Below are positions 1 through 14,352 of a DNA stretch of 64,000 bases, piece by piece. A model generated the notes under the pieces. The model saw nothing but the letters and a program-made list of their open reading frames with translations, ran no database searches and was not told where the DNA came from. Source of the DNA: Diprion similis (lineage: Eukaryota > Arthropoda > Insecta > Hymenoptera > Diprionidae); NCBI RefSeq assembly GCF_021155765.1, contig NC_060114.1, forward strand, positions 8,799,501 through 8,863,500, written 5' to 3'. Position numbers and translations under genes: made by a program. Each line of letters begins with the position of its first letter. The first letter of the stretch is position 1.

Positions 1-3000
1 ACGCTTAATCGATTCCTCTCGCAAAATTACGTCGAAATAGTGCCTCAAAAAATTGATTGCAGCACTTTTCGGAATAGTCGAAATTTCCGCCAAAAATCCA
101 AAGGGGTTAGCCTTACTTTTTTGGTCATTTTCGGAGCCGAAAGGTTCTCGTCTCGGAATCGATTTGCATGACCATCTCTAGAGTAATTCGACCCCCAGGA
201 ACTCAGAAAACACATCAAAAAGAGCGTAGGACCAGCAGCAGAAAAACGGCGATGAAAATCAGGAGTTTTTTGGCCGTAACTTTTCGGCTATCGCTCGCAG
301 CGTATTGGGACTACGCTTAATCGATTCCTCTCGCAAAATTACGTCGAAATAGTGCCTCAAAAAATTGATTGCAGCTCTTTTCGAAATAGTCGAAATTTCC
401 GCCAAAAATCCAAAGGGGTTAGCCTTACTTTTTTGGTCATTTTCGGAGCCGAAAGGTTCTCGTCTCGGAATCGATATGCATGACCATCTCTAGAGTAATT
501 CGACCCCCAGGAACTCAGAAAACACATCAAAAAGAGCGTAGGACCAGCTGCAGAAAAACGGCGATGAAAATCAGGAGTTTTTTGGCCGTAACTTTTCGGC
601 TATCGCTCGCAGCGTATTGGGACTACGCTTAATCGATTCCTCTCGCAAAATTACGTCGAAATAGTGCCTCAAAAAATTGATTGCAGCTCTTTTCGAAATA
701 GTCGAAATTTTCGCCAAAAATCCAAAGGGGTTAGCCTTACTTTTTTGGTCATTTTCGGAGCCGAAAGGTTCTCGTCTCGGAATCGATTTGCATGACCATC
801 TCTAGAGTAATTCGACCCCCAGGAACTCAGAAAACACATCAAAAAGAGCGTAGGACCAGCAGCAGAAAAACGGCGATGAAAATCAGGAGTTTTTTGGCCG
901 TAACTTTTCGGCTATCGCTCGCAGCGTATTGGGACTACGCTTAATCGATTCCTCTCGCAAAATTACGTCGAAATAGTGCCTCAAAAAATTGATTGCAGCT
1001 CTTTTCGAAATAGTCGAAATTTTCGCCAAAAATCCAAAGGGGTTAGCCTTACTTTTTTGGTCATTTTCGGAGCCGAAAATTTCTCGTCTCGGAATCGATT
1101 TGCATGACCATCTCCAGAGTAATTCGACCCCCAGGAACTCAGAAAACACATCAAAAAGAGCGTAGGACCAGCGGCAGAAAAACGGCGATGAAAATCAGGA
1201 GTTTTTTGGCCGTAACTTTTCCGCTATCGCTCGCAGCGTATTGGGACTACGCTTAATCGATTCCTCTCGCAAAATTACGTCGAAATAGTGCCTCAAAAAA
1301 TTGATTGCAGCTCTTTTCGAAATAGTCGAAATTTTCGCCAAAAATCCAAAGGGGTTAGCCTTACTTTTTTGGTCATTTTCGGAGCCGAAAATTTCTCGTC
1401 TCGGAATCGATTTGCGTGACCATCTCTAGAGTAATTCGACCCCCAGGAACTCAGAAAACACATCAAAAAGAGCGTAGGACCAGCTGCAGAAAAACGGCGA
1501 TGAAAATCAGGAGTTTTTTGGCCGTAACTTTTCGGCTATCGCTCGCAGCGTATTGGGACTACGCTTAATCGATTTCTGTCGCAAAATTACATCGAAATAG
1601 TGCCTAAAAAAATTGATTGCAGCTCTTTCCGAAATAGTCGAAATTTTCGCCAAAAATCCAAAGGGGTTAGTCTTACTTTTTTGGTCATTTTCGGAGCCGA
1701 AAATTTCTCGTCTCGGAATCGATTTGCATGACCATCTCTAGAGTAATTCGACCCCCAGGAACTCAGAAAACACATCAAAAAGAGCGTAGGACCAGCAGCA
1801 GAAAAACGGCGATGAAAATCAGGAGTTTTTTGGCCGTAACTTTTCGGCTATCGCTCGCAGCGTATTGGGACTACGCTTAATCGATTCCTCTCGCAAAATT
1901 ACGTCGAAATAGTGCCTCAAAAAATTGATTGCAGCTTTTTTCGAAATAGTCGAAATTTTCGCCAAAAATCCAAAGGGGTTAGCCTTACTTTTTTGGTCAT
2001 TTTCGGAGCCGAAAATTTCTCGTCTCGGAATCGATTTGCATGACCATCTCTAGAGTAATTCGACCCCCAGGAACTCAGAAAACACATCAAAAAGAGCGTA
2101 GGACCAGCAGCAGAAAAACGGCGATGAAAATCAGGAGTTTTTTGGCCGTAACTTTTCCGCTATCGCTCGCAGCGTATTGGGACTACGCTTAATCGATTCC
2201 TCTCGCAAAATTACGTCGAAATAGTGCCTCAAAAAATTGATTGCAGCTCTTTTCGAAATAGTCGAAATTTTCGCCAAAAATCCAAAGGGGTTAGCCTTAC
2301 TTTTTTGGTCATTTTCGGAGCCGAAAATTTCTCGTCTCGGAATCGATTTGCATGACCATCTCCAGAGTAATTCGACCCCCAGGAACTCAGAAAACACATC
2401 AAAAAGAGCGTAGGACCAGCGGCAGAAAAACGGCGATGAAAATCAGGAGTTTTTTGGCCGTAACTTTTCCGCTATCGCTCGCAGCGTATTGGGACTACGC
2501 TTAATCGATTCCTCTCGCAAAATTACGTCGAAATAGTGCCTCAAAAAATTGATTGCAGCTCTTTTCGAAATAGTCGAAATTTTCGCCAAAAATCCAAAGG
2601 GGTTAGCCTTACTTTTTTGGTCATTTTCGGAGCCGAAAATTTCTCGTCTCGGAATCGATTTGCGTGACCATCTCTAGAGTAATTCGACCCCCAGGAACTC
2701 AGAAAACACATCAAAAAGAGCGTAGGACCAGCTGCAGAAAAACGGCGATGAAAATCAGGAGTTTTTTGGCCGTAACTTTTCGGCTATCGCTCGCAGCGTA
2801 TTGGGACTACGCTTAATCGATTTCTCTCGCAAAATTACATCGAAATAGTGCCTAAAAAAATTGATTGCAGCTCTTTCCGAAATAGTCGAAATTTTCGCCA
2901 AAAATCCAAAGGGGTTAGTCTTACTTTTTTGGTCATTTTCGGAGCCGAAAATTTCTCGTCTCGGAATCGATTTGCATGACCATCTCTAGAGTAATTCGAC

Positions 3001-3432
3001 CCCCAGGAACTCAGAAAACACATCAAAAAGAGCGTAGGACCAGCAGCAGAAAAACGGCGATGAAAATCAGGAGTTTTTTGGCCGTAACTTTTCGGCTATC
3101 GCTCGCAGCGTATTGGGACTACGCTTAATCGATTCCTCTCGCAAAATTACGTCGAAATAGTGCCTCAAAAAATTGATTGCAGCTTTTTTCGAAATAGTCG
3201 AAATTTTCGCCAAAAATCCAAAGGGGTTAGCCTTACTTTTTTGGTCATTTTCGGAGCCGAAAATTTCTCGTCTCGGAATCGATTTGCATGACCATCTCTA
3301 GAGTAATTCGACCCCCAGGAACTCAGAAAACACATCAAAAAGAGCGTAGGACCAGCAGCAGAAAAACGGCGATGAAAATCAGGAGTTTTTTGACCGTAAC
3401 TTTTCCGCTATCGCTCGCAGCGTATTGGGACT
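1..3432. repeat. Higher-order repeat, 11-monomer unit, copy 1
   Basis: Using the variable sites, the first 11 monomers can be labelled A B C D E F G D E F G. F is the easiest to recognise, with ACATCG, CCTAAAAAAA and CTCTTTCCG; A has AGCACTTTTCGGAATA; B has GATATGCATG. The four-monomer block DEFG (1248 bp) is itself duplicated in tandem, 937-2184 and 2185-3432. Type letters are mine. Confidence 0.9.
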
Positions 3433-6400
3433 ACGCTTAATCGATTCCTCTCGCAAAATTACGTCGAAATAGTGCCTCAAAAAATTGATTGCAGCACTTT
3501 TCGGAATAGTCGAAATTTCCGCCAAAAATCCAAAGGGGTTAGCCTTACTTTTTTGGTCATTTTCGGAGCCGAAAGGTTCTCGTCTCGGAATCGATTTGCA
3601 TGACCATCTCTAGAGTAATTCGACCCCCAGGAACTCAGAAAACACATCAAAAAGAGCGTAGGACCAGCAGCAGAAAAACGGCGATGAAAATCAGGAGTTT
3701 TTTGGCCGTAACTTTTCGGCTATCGCTCGCAGCGTATTGGGACTACGCTTAATCGATTCCTCTCGCAAAATTACGTCGAAATAGTGCCTCAAAAAATTGA
3801 TTGCAGCTCTTTTCGAAATAGTCGAAATTTCCGCCAAAAATCCAAAGGGGTTAGCCTTACTTTTTTGGTCATTTTCGGAGCCGAAAGGTTCTCGTCTCGG
3901 AATCGATATGCATGACCATCTCTAGAGTAATTCGACCCCCAGGAACTCAGAAAACACATCAAAAAGAGCGTAGGACCAGCTGCAGAAAAACGGCGATGAA
4001 AATCGGGAGTTTTTTGGCCGTAACTTTTCGGCTATCGCTCGCAGCGTATTGGGACTACGCTTAATCGATTCCTCTCGCAAAGTTACGTCGAAATAGTGCC
4101 TCAAAAAATTGATTGCAGCTCTTTTCGAAATAGTCGAAATTTTCGCCAAAAATCCAAAGGGGTTAGCATTACTTTTTTGGTCATTTTCGGAGCCGAAAGG
4201 TTCTCGTCTCGGAATCGATTTGCATGACCATCTCTAGAGTAATTCGACCCCCAGGAACTCAGAAAACACATCAAAAAGAGCGTAGGACCAGCAGCAGAAA
4301 AACGGCGATGAAAATCAGGAGTTTTTTGGCCGTAACTTTTCGGCTATCGCTCGCAGCGTATTGGGACTACGCTTAATCGATTCCTCTCGCAAAATTACGT
4401 CGAAATTGTGCCTCAAAAAATTGATTGCAGCTCTTTTCGAAATAGTCGAAATTTTCGCCAAAAATCCAAAGGGGTTAGCCTTACTTTTTTGGTCATTTTC
4501 GGAGCCGAAAATTTCTCGTCTCGGAATCGATTTGCATGACCATCTCCAGAGTAATTCGACCCCCAGGAACTCAGAAAACAGATCAAAAAGAGCGTAGGAC
4601 CAGCGGCAGAAAAACGGCGATGAAAATCAGGAGTTTTTTGGCCGTAACTTTTCCGCTATCGCTCGCAGCGTATTGGGACTACGCTTAATCGATTCCTCTC
4701 GCAAAATTACGTCGAAATAGTGCCTCAAAAAATTGATTGCAGCTCTTTTCGAAATAGTCGAAATTTTCGCCAAAAATCCAAAGGGGTTAGCCTTACTTTT
4801 TTGGTCATTTTCGGAGCCGAAAATTTCTCGTCTCGGAATCGATTTGCGTGACCATCTCTAGAGTAATTCGACCCCCAGGAACTCAGGAAACACATCAAAA
4901 AGAGCGTAGGACCAGCTGCAGAAAAACGGCGATGAAAATCAGGAGTTTTTTGGCCGTAACTTTTCGGCTATCGCTCGCAGCGTATTGGGACTACGCTTAA
5001 TCGATTTCTCTCGCAAAATTACATCGAAATAGTGCCTAAAAAAATTGATTGCAGCTCTTTCCGAAATAGTCGAAATTTTCGCCAAAAATCCAAAGGGGTT
5101 AGTCTTACTTTTTTGGTCATTTTCGGAGCCGAAAATTTCTCGTCTCGGAATCGATTTGCATGACCATCTCTAGAGTAATTCGACCCCCAGGAACTCAGAA
5201 AACACATCAAAAAGAGCGTAGGACCAGCAGCAGAAAAACGGCGATGAAAATCAGGAGTTTTTTGGCCGTAACTTTTCGGCTATCGCTCGCAGCGTATTGG
5301 GACTACGCTTAATCGATTCCTCTCGCAAAATTACGTCGAAATAGTGCCTCAAAAAATTGATTGCAGCTTTTTTCGAAATAGTCGAAATTTTCGCCAAAAA
5401 TCCAAAGGGGTTAGCCTTACTTTTTTGGTCATTTTCGGAGCCGAAAATTTCTCGTCTCGGAATCGATTTGCATGACCATCTCTAGAGTAATTCGACCCCC
5501 AGGAACTCAGAAAACACATCAAAAAGAGCGTAGGACCAGCAGCAGAAAAACGGCGATGAAAATCAGGAGTTTTTTGGCCGTAACTTTTCCGCTATCGCTC
5601 GCAGCGTATTGGGACTACGCTTAATCGATTCCTCTCGCAAAATTACGTCGAAATAGTGCCTCAAAAAATTGATTGCAGCTCTTTTCGAAATAGTCGAAAT
5701 TTTCGCCAAAAATCCAAAGGGGTTAGCCTTACTTTTTTGGTCATTTTCGGAGCCGAAAATTTCTCGTCTCGGAATCGATTTGCATGACCATCTCCAGAGT
5801 AATTCGACCCCCAGGAACTCAGAAAACACATCAAAAAGAGCGTAGGACCAGCGGCAGAAAAACGGCGATGAAAATCAGGAGTTTTTTGGCCGTAACTTTT
5901 CCGCTATCGCTCGCAGCGTATTGGGACTACGCTTAATCGATTCCTCTCGCAAAATTACGTCGAAATAGTGCCTCAAAAAATTGATTGCAGCTCTTTTCGA
6001 AATAGTCGAAATTTTCGCCAAAAATCCAAAGGGGTTAGCCTTACTTTTTTGGTCATTTTCGGAGCCGAAAATTTCTCGTCTCGGAATCGATTTGCGTGAC
6101 CATCTCTAGAGTAATTCGACCCCCAGGAACTCAGAAAACACATCAAAAAGAGCGTAGGACCAGCTGCAGAAAAACGGCGATGAAAATCAGGAGTTTTTTG
6201 GCCGTAACTTTTCGGCTATCGCTCGCAGCGTATTGGGACTACGCTTAATCGATTTCTCTCGCAAAATTACATCGAAATAGTGCCTAAAAAAATTGATTGC
6301 AGCTCTTTCCGAAATAGTCGAAATTTTCGCCAAAAATCCAAAGGGGTTAGTCTTACTTTTTTGGTCATTTTCGGAGCCGAAAATTTCTCGTCTCGGAATC

Positions 6401-6864
6401 GATTTGCATGACCATCTCTAGAGTAATTCGACCCCCAGGAACTCAGAAAACACATCAAAAAGAGCGTAGGACCAGCAGCAGAAAAACGGCGATGAAAATC
6501 AGGAGTTTTTTGGCCGTAACTTTTCGGCTATCGCTCGCAGCGTATTGGGACTACGCTTAATCGATTCCTCTCGCAAAATTACGTCGAAATGGTGCCTCAA
6601 AAAATTGATTGCAGCTTTTTTCGAAATAGTCGAAATTTTCGCCAAAAATCCAAAGGGGTTAGCCTTACTTTTTTGGTCATTTTCGGAGCCGAAAATTTCT
6701 CGTCTTGGAATCGATTTGCATGACCATCTCTAGAGTAATTCGACCCCCAGGAACTCAGAAAACACATCAAAAAGAGCGTAGGACCAGCAGCAGAAAAACG
6801 GCGATGAAAATCAGGAGTTTTTTGGCCGTAACTTTTCCGCTATCGCTCGCAGCGTATTGGGACT
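3433..6864. repeat. Higher-order repeat, 11-monomer unit, copy 2
   Basis: The 11 monomers repeat the order A B C D E F G D E F G of the preceding 3432 bp, with the DEFG duplication at 4369-5616 and 5617-6864. A few private substitutions separate it from copy 1, for example CGAAATTGTG near 4403 and CGAAATGGTG near 6587, so it is a duplicate that has since begun to diverge. Confidence 0.9.
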
Positions 6865-9048
6865 ACGCTTAATCGATTCCTCTCGCAAAATTACGTCGAA
6901 ATAGTGCCTCAAAAAATTGATTGCAGCACTTTTCGGAATAGTCGAAATTTCCGCCAAAAATCCAAAGGGGTTAGCCTTACTTTTTTGGTCATTTTCGGAG
7001 CCGAAAGGTTCTCGTCTCGGAATCGATTTGCATGACCATCTCTAGAGTAATTCGACCCCCAGGAACTCAGAAAACACATCAAAAAGAGCGTAGGACCAGC
7101 AGCAGAAAAACGGCGATGAAAATCAGGAGTTTTTTGGCCGTAACTTTTCGGCTATCGCTCGCAGCGTATTGGGACTACGCTTAATCGATTCCTCTCGCAA
7201 AATTACGTCGAAATAGTGCCTCAAAAAATTGATTGCAGCTCTTTTCGAAATAGTCGAAATTTCCGCCAAAAATCCAAAGGGGTTAGCCTTACTTTTTTGG
7301 TCATTTTCGGAGCCGAAAGGTTCTCGTCTCGGAATCGATATGCATGACCATCTCCAGAGTAATTCGACCCCCAGGAACTCAGAAAACACATCAAAAAGAG
7401 CGTAGGACCAGCTGCAGAAAAACGGCGATGAAAATCAGGAGTTTTTTGGCCGTAACTTTTCGGCTATCGCTCGCAGCGTATTGGGACTACGCTTAATCGA
7501 TTCCTCTCGCAAAATTACGTCGAAATAGTGCCTCAAAAAATTGATTGCAGCTCTTTTCGAAATAGTCGAAATTTTCGCCAAAAATCCAAAGGGGTTAGCC
7601 TTACTTTTTTGGTCATTTTCGGAGCCGAAAGGTTCTCGTCTCGGAATCGATTTGCATGACCATCTCTAGAGTAATTTGACCCCCAGGAACTCAGAAAACA
7701 CATCAAAAAGAGCGTAGGACCAGCAGCAGAAAAACGGCGATGAAAATCAGGAGTTTTTTGGCCGTAACTTTTCGGCTATCGCTCGCAGCGTATTGGGACT
7801 ACGCTTAATCGATTCCTCTCGCAAAATTACGTCGAAATAGTGCCTCAAAAAATTGATTGCAGCTCTTTTCGAAATAGTCGAAATTTTCGCCAAAAATCCA
7901 AAGGGGTTAGCCTTACTTTTTTGGTCATTTTCGGAGCCGAAAATTTCTCGTCTCGGAATCGATTTGCATGACCATCTCCAGAGTGATTCGACCCCCAGGA
8001 ACTCAGAAAACACATCAAAAAGAGCGTAGGACCAGCGGCAGAAAAACGGCGATGAAAATCAGGAGTTTTTTGGCCGTAACTTTTCCGCTATCGCTCGCAG
8101 CGTATTGGGACTACGCTTAATCGATTCCTCTCGCAAAATTACGTCGAAATAGTGCCTCAAAAAATTGATTGCAGCTCTTTTCGAAATAGTCGAAATTTTC
8201 GCCAAAAATCCAAAGGGGTTAGCCTTACTTTTTTGGTCATTTTCGGAGCCGAAAATTTCTCGTCTTGGAATCGATTTGCGTGACCATCTCTAGAGTAATT
8301 CGACCCCCAGGAACTCAGAAAACACATCAAAAAGAGCGTAGGACCAGCGGCAGAAAAACGGCGATGAAAATCAGGAGTTTTTTGGCCGTAACTTTTCCGC
8401 TATCGCTCGCAGCGTATTGGGACTACGCTTAATCGATTCCTCTCGCAAAATTACGTCGAAATAGTGCCTCAAAAAATTGATTGCAGCACTTTTCGGAATA
8501 GTCGAAATTTCCGCCAAAAATCCAAAGGGGTTAGCCTTACTTTTTTGGTCATTTTCGGAGCCGAAAGGTTCTCGTCTCGGAATCGATTTGCATGACCATC
8601 TCTAGAGTAATTCGACCCCCAGGAACTCAGAAAACACATCAAAAAGAGCGTAGGACCAGCTGCAGAAAAACGGCGATGAAAATCAGGAGTTTTTTGGCCG
8701 TAACTTTTCGGCTATCGCTCGCAGCGTATTGGGACTACGCTTAATCGATTCCTCTCGCAAAATTACGTCGAAATAGTGCCTCAAAAAATTGATTGCAGCT
8801 CTTTTCGAAATAGTCGAAATTTTCGCCAAATATCCAAAGGGGTTAGCCTTACTTTTTTGGTCATTTTCGGAGCCGAAAATTTCTCGTCTCGGAATCGATT
8901 TGCATGACCATCTCTAGAGTAAATCGACCCCCAGGAACTCAGAAAACACATCAAAAAGAGCGTAGGACCAGCAGCAGAAAAACGGCGATGAAAATCAGGA
9001 GTTTTTTGGCCGTAACTTTTCCGCTATCGCTCGCAGCGTATTGGGACT
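6865..9048. repeat. Higher-order repeat, 7-monomer unit, copy 1
   Basis: Seven monomers run in the order A, B variant (TCCAGAG), C, D, E variant (CTTGGAATCG with TTTGCGTG), A variant (CAGCTGCA) and a private type with CAAATATCC and GTAAATCG. The 2184-bp block is repeated immediately afterwards. Confidence 0.88.
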
Positions 9049-11232
9049 ACGCTTAATCGATTCCTCTCGCAAAATTACGTCGAAATAGTGCCTCAAAAAA
9101 TTGATTGCAGCACTTTTCGGAATAGTCGAAATTTCCGCCAAAAATCCAAAGGGGTTAGCCTTACTTTTTTGGTCATTTTCGGAGCCGAAAGGTTCTCGTC
9201 TCGGAATCGATTTGCATGACCATCTCTAGAGTAATTCGACCCCCAGGAACTCAGAAAACACATCAAAAAGAGCGTAGGACCAGCAGCAGAAAAACGGCGA
9301 TGAAAATCAGGAGTTTTTTGGCCGTAACTTTTCGGCTATCGCTCGCAGCGTATTGGGACTACGCTTAATCGATTCCTCTCGCAAAATTACGTCGAAATAG
9401 TGCCTCAAAAAATTGATTGCAGCTCTTTTCGAAATAGTCGAAATTTCCGCCAAAAATCCAAAGGGGTTAGCCTTACTTTTTTGGTCATTTTCGGAGCCGA
9501 AAGGTTCTCGTCTCGGAATCGATATGCATGACCATCTCCAGAGTAATTCGACCCCCAGGAACTCAGAAAACACATCAAAAAGAGCGTAGGACCAGCTGCA
9601 GAAAAACGGCGATGAAAATCAGGAGTTTTTTGGCCGTAACTTTTCGGCTATCGCTCGCAGCGTATTGGGACTACGCTTAATCGATTCCTCTCGCAAAATT
9701 ACGTCGAAATAGTGCCTCAAAAAATTGATTGCAGCTCTTTTCGAAATAGTCGAAATTTTCGCCAAAAATCCAAAGGGGTTAGCCTTACTTTTTTGGTCAT
9801 TTTCGGAGCCGAAAGGTTCTCGTCTCGGAATCGATTTGCATGACCATCTCTAGAGTAATTTGACCCCCAGGAACTCAGAAAACACATCAAAAAGAGCGTA
9901 GGACCAGCAGCAGAAAAACGGCGATGAAAATCAGGAGTTTTTTGGCCGTAACTTTTCGGCTATCGCTCGCAGCGTATTGGGACTACGCTTAATCGATTCC
10001 TCTCGCAAAATTACGTCGAAATAGTGCCTCAAAAAATTGATTGCAGCTCTTTTCGAAATAGTCGAAATTTTCGCCAAAAATCCAAAGGGGTTAGCCTTAC
10101 TTTTTTGGTCATTATCGGAGCCGAAAATTTCTCGTCTCGGAATCGATTTGCATGACCATCTCCAGAGTAATTCGACCCCCAGGAACTCAGAAAACACATC
10201 AAAAAGAGCGTAGGACCAGCGGCAGAAAAACGGCGATGAAAATCAGGAGTTTTTTGGCCGTAACTTTTCCGCTATCGCTCGCAGCGTATTGGGACTACGC
10301 TTAATCGATTCCTCTCGCAAAATTACGTCGAAATAGTGCCTCAAAAAATTGATTGCAGCTCTTTTCGAAATAGTCGAAATTTTCGCCAAAAATCCAAAGG
10401 GGTTAGCCTTACTTTTTTGGTCATTTTCGGAGCCGAAAATTTCTCGTCTTGGAATCGATTTGCGTGACCATCTCTAGAGTAATTCGACCCCCAGGAACTC
10501 AGAAAACACATCAAAAAGAGCGTAGGACCAGCGGCAGAAAACCGGCGATGAAAATCAGGAGTTTTTTGGCCGTAACTTTTCCGCTATCGCTCGCAGCGTA
10601 TTGGGACTACGCTTAATCGATTCCTCTCGCAAAATTACGTCGAAATAGTGCCTCAAAAAATTGATTGCAGCACTTTTCGGAATAGTCGAAATTTCCGCCA
10701 AAAATCCAAAGGGGTTAGCCTTACTTTTTTGGTCATTTTCGGAGCCGAAAGGTTCTCGTCTCGGAATCGATTTGCATGACCATCTCTAGAGTAATTCGAC
10801 CCCCAGGAACTCAGAAAACACATCAAAAAGAGCGTAGGACCAGCTGCAGAAAAACGGCGATGAAAATCAGGAGTTTTTTGGCCGTAACTTTTCGGCTATC
10901 GCTCGCAGCGTATTGGGACTACGCTTAATCGATTCCTCTCGCAAAATTACGTCGAAATAGTGCCTCAAAAAATTGATTGCAGCTCTTTTCGAAATAGTCG
11001 AAATTTTCGCCAAATATCCAAAGGGGTTAGCCTTACTTTTTTGGTCATTTTCGGAGCCGAAAATTTCTCGTCTCGGAATCGATTTGCATGACCATCTCTA
11101 GAGTAAATCGACCCCCAGGAACTCAGAAAACACATCAAAAAGAGCGTAGGACCAGCAGCAGAAAAACGGCGATGAAAATCAGGAGTTTTTTGGCCGTAAC
11201 TTTTCCGCTATCGCTCGCAGCGTATTGGGACT
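9049..11232. repeat. Higher-order repeat, 7-monomer unit, copy 2
   Basis: It repeats the preceding 2184 bp monomer for monomer, including rare markers such as GAGTAATTTGACC (7675 and 9859), CAAATATCC and GTAAATCG. It differs at few sites, for example CATTATCGG near 10112 and GAAAACCGG near 10538. The near-identity indicates a recent 2.2-kb tandem duplication. Confidence 0.9.
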
Positions 11233-12480
11233 ACGCTTAATCGATTCCTCTCGCAAAATTACGTCGAAATAGTGCCTCAAAAAATTGATTGCAGCACTTT
11301 TCGGAATAGTCGAAATTTCCGCCAAAAATCCAAAGGGGTTAGCCTTACTTTTTTGGTCATTTTCGGAGCCGAAAGGTTCTCGTCTCGAAATCGATTTGCA
11401 TGACCATCTCTAGAGTAATTCGACCCCCAGGAACTCAGAAAACACATCAAAAAGAGCGTAGGACCAGCAGCAGAAAAACGGCGATGAAAATCAGGAGTTT
11501 TTTGGCCGTAACTTTTCGGCTATCGCTCGCAGCGTATTGGGACTACGCTTAATCGATTCCTCTCGCAAAATTACGTCGAAATAGTGCCTCAAAAAATTGA
11601 TTGCAGCTCTTTTCGAAATAGTCGAAATTTTCGCCAAAAATCCAAAGGGGTTAGCCTTACTTTTTTGGTCATTTTCGGAGCCGAAAATTTCTCGTCTCGG
11701 AATCGATTTGCATGACCATCTCTAGAGTAATTCGACCCCCAGGAACTCAGAAAACACATCAAAAAGAGCGTAGGACCAGCAGCAGAAAAACGGCGATGAA
11801 AATCAGGAGTTTTTTGGCCGTAACTTTTCGGCTATCGCTCGCAGCGTATTGGGCCTACGCTTAATCGATTCCTCTCGCAAAATTACGTCGAAATAGTGCC
11901 TCAAAAATCTGATTGCAGCTCTTTTCGAAATAGTCGAAATTTTCGCCAAAAATCCAAAGGGGTTAGCCTTACTTTTTTGGTCATTTTCGGAGCCGAAAAT
12001 TTCTCGTCTCGGAATCGATCTGCATGACCATCTCTAGAGTAATTCTACCCCCAGGAACTCAGAAAACACATCAAAAAGAGCGTAGGACCAGCGGCAGAGA
12101 AACGGCGATGAAAATCAGGAGTTTTTTGGCCGTAACTTTTCGGCTATCGCTCGCAGCGTATTGGGACTACGCTTAATCGATTCCTCTCGCAAAATTACGT
12201 CGAAATAGTGCCTCAAAAAATTGATTGCAGCTCTTTTCGAAATAGTCGAAATTTTCGCCAAAAATCCAAAGGGGTTAGCCTTACTTTTTTGGTCATTTCC
12301 GGAGCCGAAAGGTTCTCGTCTCGGAATCGATTTGCATGACCATCTCTAGAGTAATTCGACCCCCAGGAACTCAGAAAACACATCAAAAAGAGCGTAGGAC
12401 CAGCTGCAGAAAAACGGCGATGAAAATCAGGAGTTTTTTGGCCGTAACTTTTCGGCTATCGCTCGCAGCGTATTGGGACT

Positions 12481-13104
12481 ACGCTTAATCGATTCCTCTC
12501 GCAAAATTACGTCGAAATAGTGCCTCAAAAAATTGATTGCAGCTCTTTTCGAAATAGTCGAAATTTTCGCCAAAAATCCAAAGGGGTTAGCCTTACTTTT
12601 TTGGTCATTTTCGGAGCCGAAAATTTCTCGTCTCGGAATCGATTTGCATGACCATCTCTAGAGTAATTCGACCCCCAGGAACTCAGAAAACACATCGAAA
12701 AGAGCGTAGGACCAGCTGCAGAAAAACGGCGATGAAAATCAGGAGTTTTTTGGCCGTAACTTTTCGGCTATCGCTCGCAGCGTATTGGGACTACGCTTAA
12801 TCGATTCCTCTCGCAAAATTACGTCGAAATAGTGCCTCAAAAAATTGATTGCAGCTCTTTTCGAAATAGTCGAAATTTTCGCCAAAAATCCAAAGGGGTT
12901 AGCCTTACTTTTTTGGTCATTTTCGGAGCCGAAAATTTCTCGTCTCGGAATCGATTTGCATGACCATCTCTAGAGTAATTCGACCCCCAGGAACTCAGAA
13001 AACACATCGAAAAGAGCGTAGGACCAGCTGCAGAAAAACGGCGATGAAAATCAGGAGTTTTTTGGCCGTAACTTTTCGGCTATCGCTCGCAGCGTATTGG
13101 GACT
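12481..13104. repeat. Duplicated single satellite monomer
   Basis: The two neighbouring monomers at 12481 and 12793 share the otherwise private change ACATCGAAAAGAG and read the same at the other variable sites, showing a one-monomer tandem duplication. Confidence 0.8.
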
Positions 13105-14352
13105 ACGCTTAATCGATTCCTCTCGCAAAATTACGTCGAAATAGTGCCTCAAAAAATTGATTGCAGCTCTTTTCGAAATAGTCGAAATTTTCGCCAAAAA
13201 TCCAAAGGGGTTAGCCTTACTTTTTTGGTCATTTTCGGAGCCGAAAATTTCTCTTCTCGGAATCGATTTGCATGACCATCTCTAGAGTAATTCGACCCCC
13301 AGGAATTCAGAAAACACATCAAAAAGAGCGTCGGACCAGCAGCAGAAAAACGGCGATGAAAATCAGGAGTTTTTTGGCCGTAACTTTTCGGCTATCGCTC
13401 GCAGCGTATTGGGACTACGCTTAATCGATTCCTCTCGCAAAATTACGTCGAAATAGTGCCTCAAAAAATTGATTGCAGCTCTTTTCGAAATAGTCGAAAT
13501 TTTCGCCAAAAATCCAAAGGGGTTAGCCTTACTTTTTTGGTCATTTTCGGAGCCGAAAGGTTCTCGTCTCGGAATCGATTTGCATGACCATCTCTAGAGT
13601 AATTCGACCCCCAGGAACTCAGAAAACACATCAAAAAGAGCGTAGGACCAGCAGCAGAAAAACGGCGATGAAAATCAGGAGTTTTTTGGCCGTAACTTTT
13701 CGGCTATCGCTCGCAGCGTATTGGGACTACGCTTAATCGATTCCTCTCGCAAAATTACGTCGAAATAGTGCCTCAAAAAATTGATTGCAGCTCTTTTCGA
13801 AATAGTCGAAATTTTCGCCAAAAATCCAAAGGGGTTAGCCTTACTTTTTTGGTCATTTTCGGAGCCGAAAATTTCTCGTCTCGGAATCGATTTGCATGAC
13901 CATCTCCAGAGTAATTCGACCCCCAGGAACTCAGAAAACACATCAAAAAGAGCGTAGGACCAGCGGCAGAAAAACGGCGATGAAAATCAGGAGTTTTTTG
14001 GCCGTAACTTTTCCGCTATCGCTCGCAGCGTATTGGGACTACGCTTAATCGATTCCTCTCGCAAAATTACGTCGAAATAGTGCCTCAAAAAATTGATTGC
14101 AGCTCTTTTCGAAATAGTCGAAATTTTCGCCAAAAATCCAAAGGGGTTAGCCTTACTTTTTTGGTCATTTTCGGAGCCGAAAATTTCTCGTCTTGGAATC
14201 GATTTGCATGACCATCCCTAGAGTAATTCGACCCCCAGGAACTCAGAAAACACATCAAAAAGAGCGTAGGACCAGCAGCAGAAAAACGACGATGAAAATC
14301 AGGAGTTTTTTGGCCGTAACTTTTCGGCTATCGCTCGCAGCGTATTGGGACT

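Noticed and set aside
60-95. CENP-B-box-like motif in the satellite (TTCGAAATAGTCGAAAT)
   Set aside because: It shares TTCG....A..CG with the vertebrate CENP-B box but lacks the required CGGG end, so the match is not meaningful.
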